Assembly: GCA_934140285.1 (NCBI GenBank)
Contig: CAKPBI010000006.1
Location: 46,988 to 110,987 of the forward strand
Direction of reading: 5' to 3'
Origin: an uncultured Bacilli bacterium
GTDB taxonomy: Bacteria > Bacillota_I > Bacilli_A > ML615J-28 > CAG-313
DNA length: 64,000 nt
Shown piece after piece: positions 25,327 through 35,136 of this stretch (positions are counted from its first letter, which is position 1; each line of letters starts with the position of its first letter). The translations under genes and the position numbers were made by a program. The notes beneath the pieces are model-generated. The model searched no databases. It was not told the origin of the DNA and was given only the letters and a program-made list of their open reading frames with translations.

Positions 25327-26571
25327 ATGTATAAGAGTTTTAATTTTCTAAAAAAATTATATTTTGTAAGAACGGGTGGTTCCAAGGAAGAACTTACAGC
25401 TGCCCACTTAATTCAAGAAGAATGTGAAAAACTAGGGGTAACCACAGAGTTAGAAGAATTTGACGTAGATGGATATGAAATAGAAAAAGCCAACCTAAAA
25501 TTCTTAGATCCTGATTTTGAGGTAGAATGTGTTGGTGTTGGTATGTCATCATCAACCTCCGATGAAGGAATAACTGGTGATTTTATTTATATCACTTCTT
25601 TAGAGGATGCTAAAATTCAAGATGTTGAAAATAAAATATGTTTAATTCATTCAAAACTTGTAAACTACAAACTTTATAAAGAATTAGTCAAAAAGAAAGC
25701 AAAAGGGTTAGTCCTTTGTTGTGGTGATGTTTATAAAAACAATAAAGATGTTGATTTAGATCCTTATATGTATCGTGTACGCCACTATGAAAATGGTAAA
25801 ATTCCTGCTGTTTGTATTAGAATGAAAGATGCAGAAAAGGTCTTAAAACAAAAACCTAAAAAGGCAAGCTTTGTTTTAAAACAAACAGAAAAGAAAAATC
25901 CATCACATAATGTTGTCGCAACCATTCAGGGTACAACTAAACCAGATGAAGTTATTGCTTTTACTGCACATTATGATTCTGTAAGTTTCTCTAAAGGTGC
26001 ATATGACAATGCAACTGGTGCAGTTGCTTTATTACAAATATTAGAGTATTATCTAAAGAATAAACCAGCAAGAACTCTAAAGTTCATTTGGTGTGGTTCT
26101 GAGGAAATGGGTCTTCTTGGCTCAAAAGCTTATGCATCAAGTCATGAAGATGAACTTTCAAGTTACAAATTATGTATTAATATTGATATGCTTGGTGCAA
26201 CTTTAGGTTACGACATTGCTTGTGCAACAACGCAAATGTCTTTTGTTAATTACTTACAATACACTTCAAAAGAACTAGGTTTTCCCCTTGTTACCAGTCA
26301 AGGCGTATACTCATCTGATTCAACATCGTTTGCTGATAGGGATGTTCCTGCTGTAAGTTTTGCTCGTGCAGCCCCAAGAGGAGGAGCAACCATCCATTCA
26401 AGAGATGATGTTTTAGACCATCTATCAGAAGAAAATTATTATAATTCATGTAATTTTATTATTAAATTTTCAAATCGCTTAATTAATTCAATCAGTTTTC
26501 CTGTGGAAGAAGGAATCCCAGATAACATGAATGATGAACTAGATAAATATTTAGGAAGAAAGGAAAAATAA
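25327..26571 (+). CDS. M28-family zinc aminopeptidase
   Basis: The frame is open from 25276, but the ATG at 25327 has an AAAGGGAGG site and lies downstream of the promoter, giving 414 residues. Zinc ligands of the M28 family are in place: H215 (T-A-H-Y-D-S), D227 (A-Y-D-N), E259/E260 (S-E-E-M-G), D287 (N-I-D-M-L) and H357 (T-I-H-S-R-D-D). The region between about 75 and 175 resembles a protease-associated insert. No signal peptide is seen, so it likely trims peptides in the cytosol. The next gene starts two bases after its stop. Confidence 0.85.
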   Translation: MYKSFNFLKKLYFVRTGGSKEELTAAHLIQEECEKLGVTTELEEFDVDGYEIEKANLKFLDPDFEVECVGVGMSSSTSDEGITGDFIYITSLEDAKIQDVENKICLIHSKLVNYKLYKELVKKKAKGLVLCCGDVYKNNKDVDLDPYMYRVRHYENGKIPAVCIRMKDAEKVLKQKPKKASFVLKQTEKKNPSHNVVATIQGTTKPDEVIAFTAHYDSVSFSKGAYDNATGAVALLQILEYYLKNKPARTLKFIWCGSEEMGLLGSKAYASSHEDELSSYKLCINIDMLGATLGYDIACATTQMSFVNYLQYTSKELGFPLVTSQGVYSSDSTSFADRDVPAVSFARAAPRGGATIHSRDDVLDHLSEENYYNSCNFIIKFSNRLINSISFPVEEGIPDNMNDELDKYLGRKEK

Positions 26572-26573
26572 AC

Positions 26574-27134
26574 ATGAGAAAAAATTTAGGTCCAAAAACA
26601 TACTTATATCCAATGCCAGTTTTAATTATTGGCACATATGATGAAGTAGGTACTCCTGATGCCATGAATGCCGCGTGGGGAGGTATCTCTGATTCCAATG
26701 AAATATCCATAGCTTTAAGCATTGAACACAAAACTGTAAAAAATCTTTTACATACTAAAGCTTTTACAGTAAGTATCGCTAATAAGGAAAATGTAAAAGT
26801 ATCTGACTATGTAGGAATTGTATCAGGAAATAAAGTTCCTAACAAACTTGAGGTTGCTGGACTTCACACTGTGAAAAGTGAATTTGTTAACGCTCCAGTC
26901 ATCACAGAATACCCAATGACACTTGAATGCTTGGTTAAATCATTTAATGAAGAAACAGGAATTTTAACTGGAGAAATAGTTAACATTTCAGTAGATGAAA
27001 AAATATTAGATGAAAGAGGTCATATTGATCCACGTAAATTATGCCCAATTACTTATGATCCAGTAAATAATAGATACTATACTCTTGGTGAAGTAGTTGG
27101 TGAGGCATTTAAAATTGGAAAAGAAGTAAAATAA
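26574..27134 (+). CDS. Flavin reductase-like (flavoredoxin-type) FMN-binding protein
   Basis: The 186-residue protein has the split-barrel flavin reductase-like fold seen in flavoredoxins: P-M-P-V-L-I-I-G-T near the start, M-N-A-A-W-G-G, T-V-K-N-L and a G-x-P-N-K-L-E-V-A-G-L segment. It should bind FMN non-covalently and pass electrons from NAD(P)H or ferredoxin to small acceptors in the cytosol. AAGGAAAA precedes the ATG, and the gene is joined to the M28 peptidase by a 2-base gap. Substrate is unknown. Confidence 0.82.
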   Translation: MRKNLGPKTYLYPMPVLIIGTYDEVGTPDAMNAAWGGISDSNEISIALSIEHKTVKNLLHTKAFTVSIANKENVKVSDYVGIVSGNKVPNKLEVAGLHTVKSEFVNAPVITEYPMTLECLVKSFNEETGILTGEIVNISVDEKILDERGHIDPRKLCPITYDPVNNRYYTLGEVVGEAFKIGKEVK

Positions 27135-27207
27135 TAAAATTTTAAGGTTTGTTTAAAGTAATCGTTATATACTATTAATGTAATAACTTTAAAAAGAAGG
27201 GGATAAA

Positions 27208-28335
27208 ATGAAAAAACAAATTAAAAAAATATACTTACTATTTATAATGTTCATTCTTGTATTTTCACTGGTTGGTTGTAAAGTTAATTCAAGTAATACC
27301 CCATCAAAGATTGAAAGTTTAAATGGAGAAGTAGTTGAATTAAAGATTGGTGATAATACCTCAAGAGTAAACAGCATAGAAGAAGCTGTAGAAATTGCTT
27401 ACCAATCAGTTGTTGTAATTAATGCAACCTCAACCACAAGTACAAGCAGTGGTAGTGGAGTTGTAATTGGCCATAGTGAAAATTATACATTTATTGTTAC
27501 TTGTTGCCATGTTGTTGAAGGATATAAAAACTATGAAGTAATCACAAGCACAGGCACGCTCTTTGATGCAAGTTTAGTTGGGGGTGACCCAATGACAGAT
27601 CTTGCGGTTATCGCTATTGAAAAAACTGATCTTCCTGAGGTTACTCTAATTGAAGATTCCTCAACACTAAAAATCGGTAGTGATGCTATCGCTATTGGTA
27701 ACCCACTAGGTACTTTAGGCGGAACTGTAACCACAGGTATTATTTCAGCAACAAGTAGAAACATCAAAATGAGTGATGGTAGTGTTCATACCTTAATTCA
27801 AACTGATGCGGCCATCAATTCAGGTAACTCAGGTGGTGGATTATTCAACAATCAAGGTCAATTAATCGGAATTGTCAGTGCGAAGTACTCTGCAACCGGT
27901 GTTGAAGGTCTAGGTTTTGCGATACCATCAAATACAGTTAGAACAATTGTAACAGACTTAATTAAGAATGGTTATGTATCAGGAGTTACTAATCTTGGAG
28001 TAACTTTCTCTGATTACTATTACCGTACAGGTGGATTCTTTGGCTCAACCGTTAAAGTTGTTTGTGTAAGTTACGTTGATCCAAATGGTAGTGCTAACAA
28101 TCTTTTAAAGAAAGAAGATATCTTAGTAGAAATTGATGTTCATTATCAAGACTTAACAAAACAAGAAGTAACCCTAAAGAACTTTAGTAACGCTGATGAA
28201 GTAAATGAATTTTTAAATAGTCTAGATTTAAAAATTGGTGATAAACTAACATTCAAAGTAAAAAGAGGAAGTTACAATGCTTCAGTAACGGAAGTAACTG
28301 TAACCCTTGTACAATACGTATATAAGGAGTCATAA
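27208..28335 (+). CDS. HtrA/DegP-like serine protease lipoprotein
   Basis: The 375-residue protein has a lipoprotein signal (S-L-V-G-C, C24) and a trypsin-like domain with the full catalytic triad: H101 (C-C-H-V-V), D131 (M-T-D-L-A-V) and S208 (G-N-S-G-G). A PDZ-like region of about 110 residues follows. HtrA proteases degrade or refold damaged secreted proteins outside the membrane. Most Bacillota HtrA proteins are held by a membrane helix, so the lipid anchor is a small variation. A strong AAGAAGGGG site precedes the ATG. The next gene starts 1 base after the stop. Confidence 0.87.
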   Translation: MKKQIKKIYLLFIMFILVFSLVGCKVNSSNTPSKIESLNGEVVELKIGDNTSRVNSIEEAVEIAYQSVVVINATSTTSTSSGSGVVIGHSENYTFIVTCCHVVEGYKNYEVITSTGTLFDASLVGGDPMTDLAVIAIEKTDLPEVTLIEDSSTLKIGSDAIAIGNPLGTLGGTVTTGIISATSRNIKMSDGSVHTLIQTDAAINSGNSGGGLFNNQGQLIGIVSAKYSATGVEGLGFAIPSNTVRTIVTDLIKNGYVSGVTNLGVTFSDYYYRTGGFFGSTVKVVCVSYVDPNGSANNLLKKEDILVEIDVHYQDLTKQEVTLKNFSNADEVNEFLNSLDLKIGDKLTFKVKRGSYNASVTEVTVTLVQYVYKES

Positions 28336-28336
28336 A

Positions 28337-28666
28337 ATGAAACTTGATTATGAAAAATTAGAAACTACTGTTTTACCTAATTTTAAAAATGGTGAAAAAG
28401 AACTAAGAGTAAAAATGTATGATGATGAGTTAAACAAAATAATGCGTGGTACCCTTATTCCAGGAGCATCAATTGGACTACATACTCATGAGAATAATTC
28501 AGAAATTATTTATATAATATCAGGACATGGTGTTGCGATCATCGATGGTAAGCAAGAAGAAGTAGGACCTAATATTTGTCACTATTGTAAGAAAGGTAGT
28601 TCTCATACCTTAATTAATAATAGTGATGAAAACTTAGAATTTTTCGCTGTTGTTTCCAACCAATAA
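28337..28666 (+). CDS. Small cupin-domain protein
   Basis: The frame extends upstream into the protease gene, but the ATG at 28337 has an AAGGAG site and gives 109 residues. The cupin metal motif is clear: G-L-H-T-H-E-N-N-S-E, then G-H-G at the turn, and a later H (S-S-H-T-L-I-N). Such single-domain cupins bind a metal ion and may be enzymes or sensors of small molecules. It is co-transcribed with the HtrA-like protease and ends at a 14-bp terminator. Substrate is unknown. Confidence 0.82.
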   Translation: MKLDYEKLETTVLPNFKNGEKELRVKMYDDELNKIMRGTLIPGASIGLHTHENNSEIIYIISGHGVAIIDGKQEEVGPNICHYCKKGSSHTLINNSDENLEFFAVVSNQ

Positions 28667-28669
28667 ACC

Positions 28670-28704
28670 AAAAGGTATGAATACATATGATATTCATACC
28701 TTTT
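28670..28704 (+). terminator. Terminator after the cupin gene
   Basis: A perfect 14-bp stem (28670-28683 with 28691-28704) with a 7-base loop, ending in Ts. The same Ts overlap the -35 region of the next promoter. Confidence 0.9.
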
Positions 28705-28706
28705 CT

Positions 28707-28735
28707 TTGTCATTTTTTAAAAAATATGATATAAT
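28707..28735 (+). promoter_or_regulatory. Promoter of the 5'-nucleotidase lipoprotein gene
   Basis: TTGTCA (28707-28712), 17-base spacer, TATAAT (28730-28735). Confidence 0.82.
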
Positions 28736-28793
28736 TTGATGTGATTTATTAAAGACATTAATATGTTATGCTAATTATATAGGAGATAACACC

Positions 28794-31556
28794 ATGAAAA
28801 AAACATTTTTAAAACTAATTATTTTATTCCTATCATTTATAACTCTTTGTAGCTGTCTTGCAACCCAAAAACTAGATGCTCCAATTATTTTTGAAGAAAA
28901 CTATGTTGTTAGATGGAATAAAATTACTAATGCAACAAGTTATATTATTAACGTTAACGATGAAGAAATAGAAGTGGATAAGCTTTTCTTTGACTTAAAA
29001 ACATTAAACCATACCAGATATGATGTAAAAGTAAAAGCTATCAATAAAGAAGAAAAACTAGAAAGTGAATATAGTAATAGTATCGTTCTCGTTTATTTTG
29101 AAGATGATACCGAAAAATTAAAAACGCCAGTTCTTACAATTGAAGATAAAAAACTTTCATGGGAACAAATTGAAAACGCGGAAGCTTACGATATTTACAT
29201 CAATAACATTCGTTATGATACTACTAAAGAAATTAACTATGAGTTAAAACTTAAAAAAGAAGGTACTTATACCATCTTTGTTAAAGCCACAAGTAGTAAT
29301 AAAAAATATACCGAAAGTGATGCTAGTAACAGTGTTGAATATATCAAAGAAATAACCACAATGACTATTGCTGAAGCAAAGGAAGCAATAGATGAAAATC
29401 CTTATAATGATACTAAAATCACTATCGTAGGAAAAGTAATCGGAATAGATTCTACTGGATACTTTCATGTAGCCGATGAAACTGGTGCTATCTATGTACG
29501 TTCCCAAATTGACTATGCGACATACTATAATACAACTGTCAAAATTACAGGTTATGGATTTATATATCGTGGATCATATAATTATCCTGAATATACACGT
29601 CAAATAAAAAGTGATAACATTAAAATTGAACCATATACCGAAAGTGTTGTGACTCCTAAAGAAGTTGTAACCATCACTAAAAATCAGTTAATGGGCTACG
29701 ATGAAGTTAGTTGCATGTACGCTCCTTTTTTCGGTAATGTAGTTTCAATTACTGGAATAGTTGAAGTAGGTTCAAGTAAGTACAATTTCTACCTAAATGA
29801 TGAAGAAGGAAACCACCTAGTTCAAATTCATCATTACTCTTTGAATTTTAATAATACCATTGATGACTCAGAACGAAATATCTTCTTAAAACTTAATCAT
29901 AAAGAAGTAACACTAAAAGGCATAATTTATCGTTATTACAATGCTGATTCAATATGGACCTTACAATGTATTGGCCTTGAAAATGAAGTAGTCGTAAATT
30001 TTGATAAATTACTTCCTCCAACCATCAATGTTAGTAACCAAGTAGTATACTGGGATAAAGTAGATAATGCTACAGGATATAATGTTTATGTTAATGAAAT
30101 TCTTGTAACAACATTAGGTGCAGGTGAAACGGAATATTCCTTTGAAAATTATACAAGTGGAACTTATAAAGTAAGAGTAACTTCGATTGATAATACAAGT
30201 TCTGATCTAACTGAAAGTAGTTTAAGTAATGAAGTAACAATAAGAGTAGGTCTTGAAAACTCACAAGTTAATATCTTTATGATTAATGATACTCATGGAG
30301 CTTTTGTTGATGGTAACTTCCCAGGGGTTGAAAGAGTAAGTACTTTAATTAATAGCATCGAGGGAAAAGATGGTGAATATATCAAGATTGCTAATGGCGA
30401 TATGTTCCAAGGAAGCTATGTTTCAAGTATACTATATGGAAAACCAATTCTGGATGCTTTAAATGAAATGAAATTTGATGCATTTATCATCGGAAATCAT
30501 GAGTTTGACTGGGGTATTGAAAAAATAGCTGAATACAAAGATGGAAACCTTGCTAATGGCGAAGCAAACTTCCCATTTGTTTGTGCTAACATCTATGACA
30601 AGAAAACTAATAAACTTTTAAGTTGGCTAGATCCATATACAATTGTAGAAAACAATGGTAAAAAAGTTGGTATCATAGGTTTAATTGGTCATAATCTAGA
30701 ATCAAGTATTTTATCACAAAATGTTAAAGATTATGATTTTGTTTACCCACTACAAATTGTAAAAGATCTTGCTAAAGAATTAAGAAATGATAAAAAATGT
30801 GATAGTGTTATTGTATCAATTCATGATTATGATGCGGAATTAAATCAAGATCTTGCTAAACTTCAAAATGATGAAAGAATAGATGCCATACTTTGTGGTC
30901 ATACCCACTCTAATGAATATGATACCTTAAGAAGAAGTGATGGTGTTAATATTGCGGTAGTAGAAAATAGAGATAAAAACCAATCTGCCTCAACATTAAA
31001 TTTAAAATTTGAAGGTAGTGATTTAACTAACACAATTATGAATCGTTATTATCCTAGTAACTACAACAAGGATACCAAACTCGCAAAACTAATGGAAAAA
31101 TATCAAGATACCATAAATGAAAGTAATCGTGTACTTGGTACTACAACTGAATACTTAAATCGCTCTACGCTTGGAATGTATGCAACTGCAGCGATGAAAG
31201 ATGAATTTAATGCTGATATTTCCATTATGAATACAGGTGGAGTACGTGCATCCATTAGCTATGGAGAAATCACTGTCGCCAGCGTATTTGAAGTGTTCCC
31301 ATTTAATAATCGTGTTTATGTAACTTATTTAAAAGGTAGTGCCATAAAATCACTTTATCAAACTAATGGTGATTACTTATATTTTAATGAAGAATTTAAT
31401 TCATTAAATATCGATAGTCAAAAAACATATAAGATTGCGGTCATCGACTATGTCTTTACTGGTCCATACTACACTGAGTTTACCGGTGTTGATTATGAGG
31501 ATACAAATAAAATCTTAAGAGATTTATTAATTGATTATATCGACAATTTATACTAG
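28794..31556 (+). CDS. Surface 5'-nucleotidase / metallophosphatase lipoprotein with Fn3-like and OB-like domains
   Basis: The 920-residue precursor has a lipobox L-C-S-C (C21). Fibronectin-III-like segments occupy about 27-105, 110-185 and 405-487; a tandem of OB-like nucleic-acid-binding segments (V-G-K-V-I-G-I-D, V-A-D-E-T-G-A-I-Y) fills about 190-400. The metallophosphatase core starts at D499-T-H501, with G-D536-M-F-Q-G and G-N568-H569-E570-F-D, then G-H-T-H, and ends in a 5'-nucleotidase C-terminal domain (N-T-G-G-V-R-A, F-P-F-N-N). The architecture resembles Bacillus YhcR-type extracellular nucleases/nucleotidases, so scavenging of phosphate and nucleosides from outside nucleic acids is likely. 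It is a single-gene unit. Confidence 0.85.
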   Translation: MKKTFLKLIILFLSFITLCSCLATQKLDAPIIFEENYVVRWNKITNATSYIINVNDEEIEVDKLFFDLKTLNHTRYDVKVKAINKEEKLESEYSNSIVLVYFEDDTEKLKTPVLTIEDKKLSWEQIENAEAYDIYINNIRYDTTKEINYELKLKKEGTYTIFVKATSSNKKYTESDASNSVEYIKEITTMTIAEAKEAIDENPYNDTKITIVGKVIGIDSTGYFHVADETGAIYVRSQIDYATYYNTTVKITGYGFIYRGSYNYPEYTRQIKSDNIKIEPYTESVVTPKEVVTITKNQLMGYDEVSCMYAPFFGNVVSITGIVEVGSSKYNFYLNDEEGNHLVQIHHYSLNFNNTIDDSERNIFLKLNHKEVTLKGIIYRYYNADSIWTLQCIGLENEVVVNFDKLLPPTINVSNQVVYWDKVDNATGYNVYVNEILVTTLGAGETEYSFENYTSGTYKVRVTSIDNTSSDLTESSLSNEVTIRVGLENSQVNIFMINDTHGAFVDGNFPGVERVSTLINSIEGKDGEYIKIANGDMFQGSYVSSILYGKPILDALNEMKFDAFIIGNHEFDWGIEKIAEYKDGNLANGEANFPFVCANIYDKKTNKLLSWLDPYTIVENNGKKVGIIGLIGHNLESSILSQNVKDYDFVYPLQIVKDLAKELRNDKKCDSVIVSIHDYDAELNQDLAKLQNDERIDAILCGHTHSNEYDTLRRSDGVNIAVVENRDKNQSASTLNLKFEGSDLTNTIMNRYYPSNYNKDTKLAKLMEKYQDTINESNRVLGTTTEYLNRSTLGMYATAAMKDEFNADISIMNTGGVRASISYGEITVASVFEVFPFNNRVYVTYLKGSAIKSLYQTNGDYLYFNEEFNSLNIDSQKTYKIAVIDYVFTGPYYTEFTGVDYEDTNKILRDLLIDYIDNLY

Positions 31557-31582
31557 GCTTATCAACAGGTAAGCCTTTTTTT
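31555..31582 (+). terminator. Terminator after the 5'-nucleotidase gene
   Basis: AGGCTTA (31555-31561) pairs with TAAGCCT (31570-31576), 8-base loop, followed by Ts. Confidence 0.82.
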
Positions 31583-31636
31583 ATAAATTATTTATAACAT
31601 GTGATATAATATTATAAAAGAAAAAGGGGAATAAAT

Positions 31637-32344
31637 ATGAATAACAATCAATCAATTAAAGAAATATTAAGTCGTAAATATCATCAAATAGGATTAATCT
31701 TTATTTGTACATCAATCTTTTTTATGCTTATATGGTCAGCTACCATTATGATGGGATTAAATGAAGCATATGCTAATATCTTTTGGATCTTTGTTGTATG
31801 TTCAGTTGCCATCTTTTTAGTCTCTTTAATTATGGGCGTAACTTTATTAATAATAACAAAATCTAGTTATCCATATCGTGATTTGTATGATCCAATTGAG
31901 AAAAAAACCTATGCTTTAAAGTATGTAACTTTACAATTAATATATCATCTAATAATTATCGGGGGATTAATTTTAGTTCTTTTAGGTCTTCAAATAAAAT
32001 TTACTACTGGTCAAATTTTATCATCTATTGGTCTTTTGATAATGGGAGTAGGAATTGGACTATGGCTTTACAATATTATTACACGTGTAAAATATCGTGA
32101 AAAATCATCAATTCTTGGAGATGTAATTTCTCAACGTGGTTTACTTAGTTCAATGTCAATCCTAGAACGTTTATTAATATTTGTACTTATCCTAATTATT
32201 GCGGTCCTTTCAGCAATCCAACTAACTGAAAAGCAAAAAATATTATTTGAAATTTTCTTGTTTGGATTTATTTTATTATTAATATTCCTTGTGACATTCT
32301 TTGGAATAAGATGTATAAATAAAATCAAAAATAGTAAAAAGTAG
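31637..32344 (+). CDS. Six-helix membrane protein, unrecognised
   Basis: The 235-residue protein has about six hydrophobic helices in pairs (about 18-38, 47-74, 94-116, 124-146, 176-194, 203-225) joined by short basic loops such as T-K-S-S-Y-P-Y-R-D. I do not recognise a family or catalytic motif. A possible promoter with an extended -10 (TGATATAAT, ending at 31610) lies 27 bases before the ATG, and AAAGGGG is the ribosome site. It is followed after 8 bases by a mutT-like gene, so the two form a small operon. Confidence 0.65.
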   Translation: MNNNQSIKEILSRKYHQIGLIFICTSIFFMLIWSATIMMGLNEAYANIFWIFVVCSVAIFLVSLIMGVTLLIITKSSYPYRDLYDPIEKKTYALKYVTLQLIYHLIIIGGLILVLLGLQIKFTTGQILSSIGLLIMGVGIGLWLYNIITRVKYREKSSILGDVISQRGLLSSMSILERLLIFVLILIIAVLSAIQLTEKQKILFEIFLFGFILLLIFLVTFFGIRCINKIKNSKK

Positions 32345-32352
32345 GAAAAATA

Positions 32353-32760
32353 ATGACAGATAAAATAACAAAAAATGTGGTTGCGGCTATAATTATAAAA
32401 GATAATCTAATCTTCTGTGCCAAACGTGGTGGAGTTGGCGAATGTGCAAATAAATGGGAATTCCCTGGGGGAAAGATTGAAAAAGGGGAAACAGATGAAC
32501 AAACAATTAAAAGAGAAATCAAAGAAGAACTAGATTGTGAGATTGAAGTAACCAAATATTTAACAACAATTCATTATGAATATCATACTTTTATTCTTAA
32601 TATGAAAGTATACTTAAGTAAAATAATAAAGGGTACGCCTAAGAAAATAGTTCATCTCGAACAAAGGTTTGTAAGCCTTGATGAACTTAAAACTCTTGAC
32701 TTTTTACCTGCTGATAAAGCAATACTTGATATGTTAGATGAGGAAATAATCAATAAGTAA
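32353..32760 (+). CDS. mutT: MutT-type Nudix hydrolase (8-oxo-dGTP diphosphatase-like)
   Basis: The 135-residue protein has F-P-G-G-K followed by the Nudix box G-x5-E-x7-R-E-I-K-E-E-L. The conserved Gly near the end of the box is Asp here (E-E-L-D-C). The short length and the phrase A-K-R-G-G-V-G-E near the start fit the MutT/CTP pyrophosphohydrolase group that removes oxidised or surplus nucleoside triphosphates. A terminator follows. The exact nucleotide is not determined by sequence. Confidence 0.82.
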   Translation: MTDKITKNVVAAIIIKDNLIFCAKRGGVGECANKWEFPGGKIEKGETDEQTIKREIKEELDCEIEVTKYLTTIHYEYHTFILNMKVYLSKIIKGTPKKIVHLEQRFVSLDELKTLDFLPADKAILDMLDEEIINK

Positions 32761-32770
32761 AACGATAAAA

Positions 32771-32800
32771 AAAGTGTAAAAAATACACTTTCTTTTTTTT
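32771..32800 (+). terminator. Terminator after mutT
   Basis: AAAGTGTA (32771-32778) pairs with TACACTTT (32784-32791) around five As, followed by a long T-run. Confidence 0.85.
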
Positions 32801-32869
32801 AATGATAAGATTTAACAATTTTTTAACTATACATTTAATCTTGAATTGTTCATATCTTTTCCACTTTCA

Positions 32870-32898
32870 TTGCAAAAAAAAGTAAAAAATGGTATAAT
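32870..32898 (+). promoter_or_regulatory. Promoter of the V-type ATPase operon
   Basis: TTGCAA (32870-32875), 17-base spacer, TATAAT (32893-32898). The first gene starts 30 bases downstream of the -10 box. Confidence 0.82.
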
Positions 32899-32927
32899 AC
32901 ATTTATTAAAAAGGTGGTGAAAAGGAT

Positions 32928-33236
32928 ATGTCAATTATTGAAAGAATTAAGGAAACTGAAATGCAAGCAGCCGAAATCAAACATCAAGCAGAACTAGATG
33001 TTCAATCAAAACTTTCAGAAGTTGAACAAAACTTAAAACAAAAGGTTAAAGAAATGAATGATGCTTCCAAAATTGAAATCGAAAGATTAAATGAAGAAAA
33101 CTTACAGAAAATCAATCAATTATCTTTAGACAAAAAGAAAGAAGCCGAAACAATTAATGAAAGCTATGAAAAACTTGCAGCTATCCACCTAAATGAGGTA
33201 GTTGACTTCATTGTGGGGAAGGTGATTAATTCGTGA
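32928..33236 (+). CDS. ntpF: V-type ATPase peripheral-stalk subunit (NtpF, subunit G/H type)
   Basis: The 102-residue protein is almost wholly a charged coiled coil (residues about 5-85), as expected for the G/H stalk subunit that pairs with subunit E to hold the catalytic head. It is the first gene of a nine-gene set in the order F-I-K-E-C-G-A-B-D, the order of the Enterococcus hirae ntp operon without ntpH and ntpJ. An AAAAGGTGGTGAAAAGGA leader provides the ribosome site. Identity rests mostly on position and coiled-coil nature. Its stop overlaps the ntpI GTG start. Confidence 0.8.
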   Translation: MSIIERIKETEMQAAEIKHQAELDVQSKLSEVEQNLKQKVKEMNDASKIEIERLNEENLQKINQLSLDKKKEAETINESYEKLAAIHLNEVVDFIVGKVINS

Positions 33237-35116
33237 TAGTACCTATGAAAAAAGCCCAAATAGTTGTATTGAAAGAAGACTATGATGCCGTAATTAAATC
33301 ATTACAACGATTTGAAGTAATTATGATTATTAATAAAGAAGGTGGGGATGCAAGTCCGTCACTTGAATTTAATGAATCATTACAACAAAGGGTACAAAAA
33401 ACAATTAGTTTAGTAAAAAAATATGAACCAAAAAAGCCATTGTTTGGTGATTATCAAGTTGCAGAATATGATGAATTTAAAAGTGTATCAAGTGAATCAC
33501 TTGAATTATTAAAACAAATCGAAAATCTAGTAATTGAAAATGAAGAATTAGAACATGTTGTAAAAGAAAATGAAGAAATATATAATACATTAGTTGCATG
33601 GAAAGATTTGACAGATTTACCAGTAGATGTCAAAGATACCAAATATACAAGAATGCATATAGGATATATTCCTCCACGATATCTTGAAAGTTTTCAAAAA
33701 GAAATGCTAGAAGAAGAGTTTGTATATCAAGTATATGGAAAAAACCAACATGGATATGCAGTTATGGCTCCTTGTTATTTTCTTGATGAAGATGAATTAC
33801 AACTTCTTCTAAAAAAGTATGAATTCAATGAATGTACACTTCCAAGATTAACTACTACCATTGGAAGTTATCTTGAAGAAATTCAAAAAGAAATAGATTT
33901 ACGTAAAGAAACAATTAATAATAATCAACAAACAATAAAAGAACTAGCAAATCGTAGTGATGAACTAAGAATGCTTAGCGATCAAATCTTAACTCAAGAA
34001 CAAATCAATAATGTAAGTTGTGAAATTACCAAAGAAACTAAAATAATAGAAGGTTGGGTTCGTAGTGATTTAACAACCGAATTAGAAAAAGCGGTAAAGA
34101 AAGCCACTAAAATCTATGACATTGAGTTAAGTGATCCAACAGAAGATGATCATGTTCCAACATACACTAAAAACAATCAGTTTGTATCACAATTTGAAAC
34201 CATTACTGATATGTTTTCAAAACCAAGTATTCATGATGTTGATCCTAACCCGGTAATGTCAATATGGTATTGGTTTTTATTTGGAATGATGATGGGAGAT
34301 GCCGGATATGGCTTAATCATGATTCTTGGAGCGTTATTGTTCAAGAAAATTGCCAAACCAAAGGGTGGAACAAGAAAACTCGCAAATATTATTATGTACT
34401 CAGGGGTTCCAACAATCTTTTGGGGAATTATGTTTGGAAGTTACTTTGGATTTAATCCAAGTGTTGACTTTGGTTGGAAATTTGTATGGTATTGGTTCAA
34501 TCCAATGGATAATCCTATCCTAATGTTAATTGTATCAGTAGCCGTTGGTGCTCTACATTTAATAACAGGTCTTGTTATTAAATCAGTTATTTGTATTAAA
34601 GAAAAAGATTATATTGAATTACTTTCCAAAAATATCAGTTGGATTTTAATCCTACTTGGTATTGGTTTATTCTTTGTAAATAAAATTGTCGGAATTGTAT
34701 GTGTAGGTCTTGGGGTAGTACTAATATTACTATTTGCGGGAGCTCATCACAAATCAATATTCGGAAAAGCCGCATTTGGACTACTAGGCTTATATGATGC
34801 TACATCATATTTAGGTGATGTCTTATCATATTCACGTATTATGGCCCTCGCAATGTCAAGTGCAGCCGTAGCTGTCGTTATGAATACCCTAGCTCAAATG
34901 GTCGGAGGTTCAATTATTGGTGCATTCTTTGCAGCGATAATATTTATTGTAGGTCACCTCTTCAATGTGGTACTAGGCCTTCTATCAGCATATGTTCATG
35001 ATGCTCGTTTACAATACATTGAATTTTTCGGTAAATTCTATATCGGTGGTGGTATTGATTATAAACCACTATCAATCAAAACTAAGTATGTCAAAGAAAT
35101 TAAAAATATAAGATAA
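33233..35116 (+). CDS. ntpI: V-type ATPase membrane subunit I (stator, a-subunit)
   Basis: The 627-residue protein has a cytosolic coiled-coil N-terminal half and about eight membrane helices from residue 340. The family landmark G-M-M-M-G-D-A-G-Y-G starts the membrane part, and the late helix D-V-L-S-Y-S-R-I-M-A-L carries the essential arginine that meets the rotor carboxylate. GTG at 33233 overlaps the previous stop (GTGA); an ATG at 33245 is an alternative start. It forms the ion half-channels together with subunit K. Confidence 0.92.
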   Translation: MIVPMKKAQIVVLKEDYDAVIKSLQRFEVIMIINKEGGDASPSLEFNESLQQRVQKTISLVKKYEPKKPLFGDYQVAEYDEFKSVSSESLELLKQIENLVIENEELEHVVKENEEIYNTLVAWKDLTDLPVDVKDTKYTRMHIGYIPPRYLESFQKEMLEEEFVYQVYGKNQHGYAVMAPCYFLDEDELQLLLKKYEFNECTLPRLTTTIGSYLEEIQKEIDLRKETINNNQQTIKELANRSDELRMLSDQILTQEQINNVSCEITKETKIIEGWVRSDLTTELEKAVKKATKIYDIELSDPTEDDHVPTYTKNNQFVSQFETITDMFSKPSIHDVDPNPVMSIWYWFLFGMMMGDAGYGLIMILGALLFKKIAKPKGGTRKLANIIMYSGVPTIFWGIMFGSYFGFNPSVDFGWKFVWYWFNPMDNPILMLIVSVAVGALHLITGLVIKSVICIKEKDYIELLSKNISWILILLGIGLFFVNKIVGIVCVGLGVVLILLFAGAHHKSIFGKAAFGLLGLYDATSYLGDVLSYSRIMALAMSSAAVAVVMNTLAQMVGGSIIGAFFAAIIFIVGHLFNVVLGLLSAYVHDARLQYIEFFGKFYIGGGIDYKPLSIKTKYVKEIKNIR

Positions 35117-35136
35117 AATAAAAGGAGATTTAAATT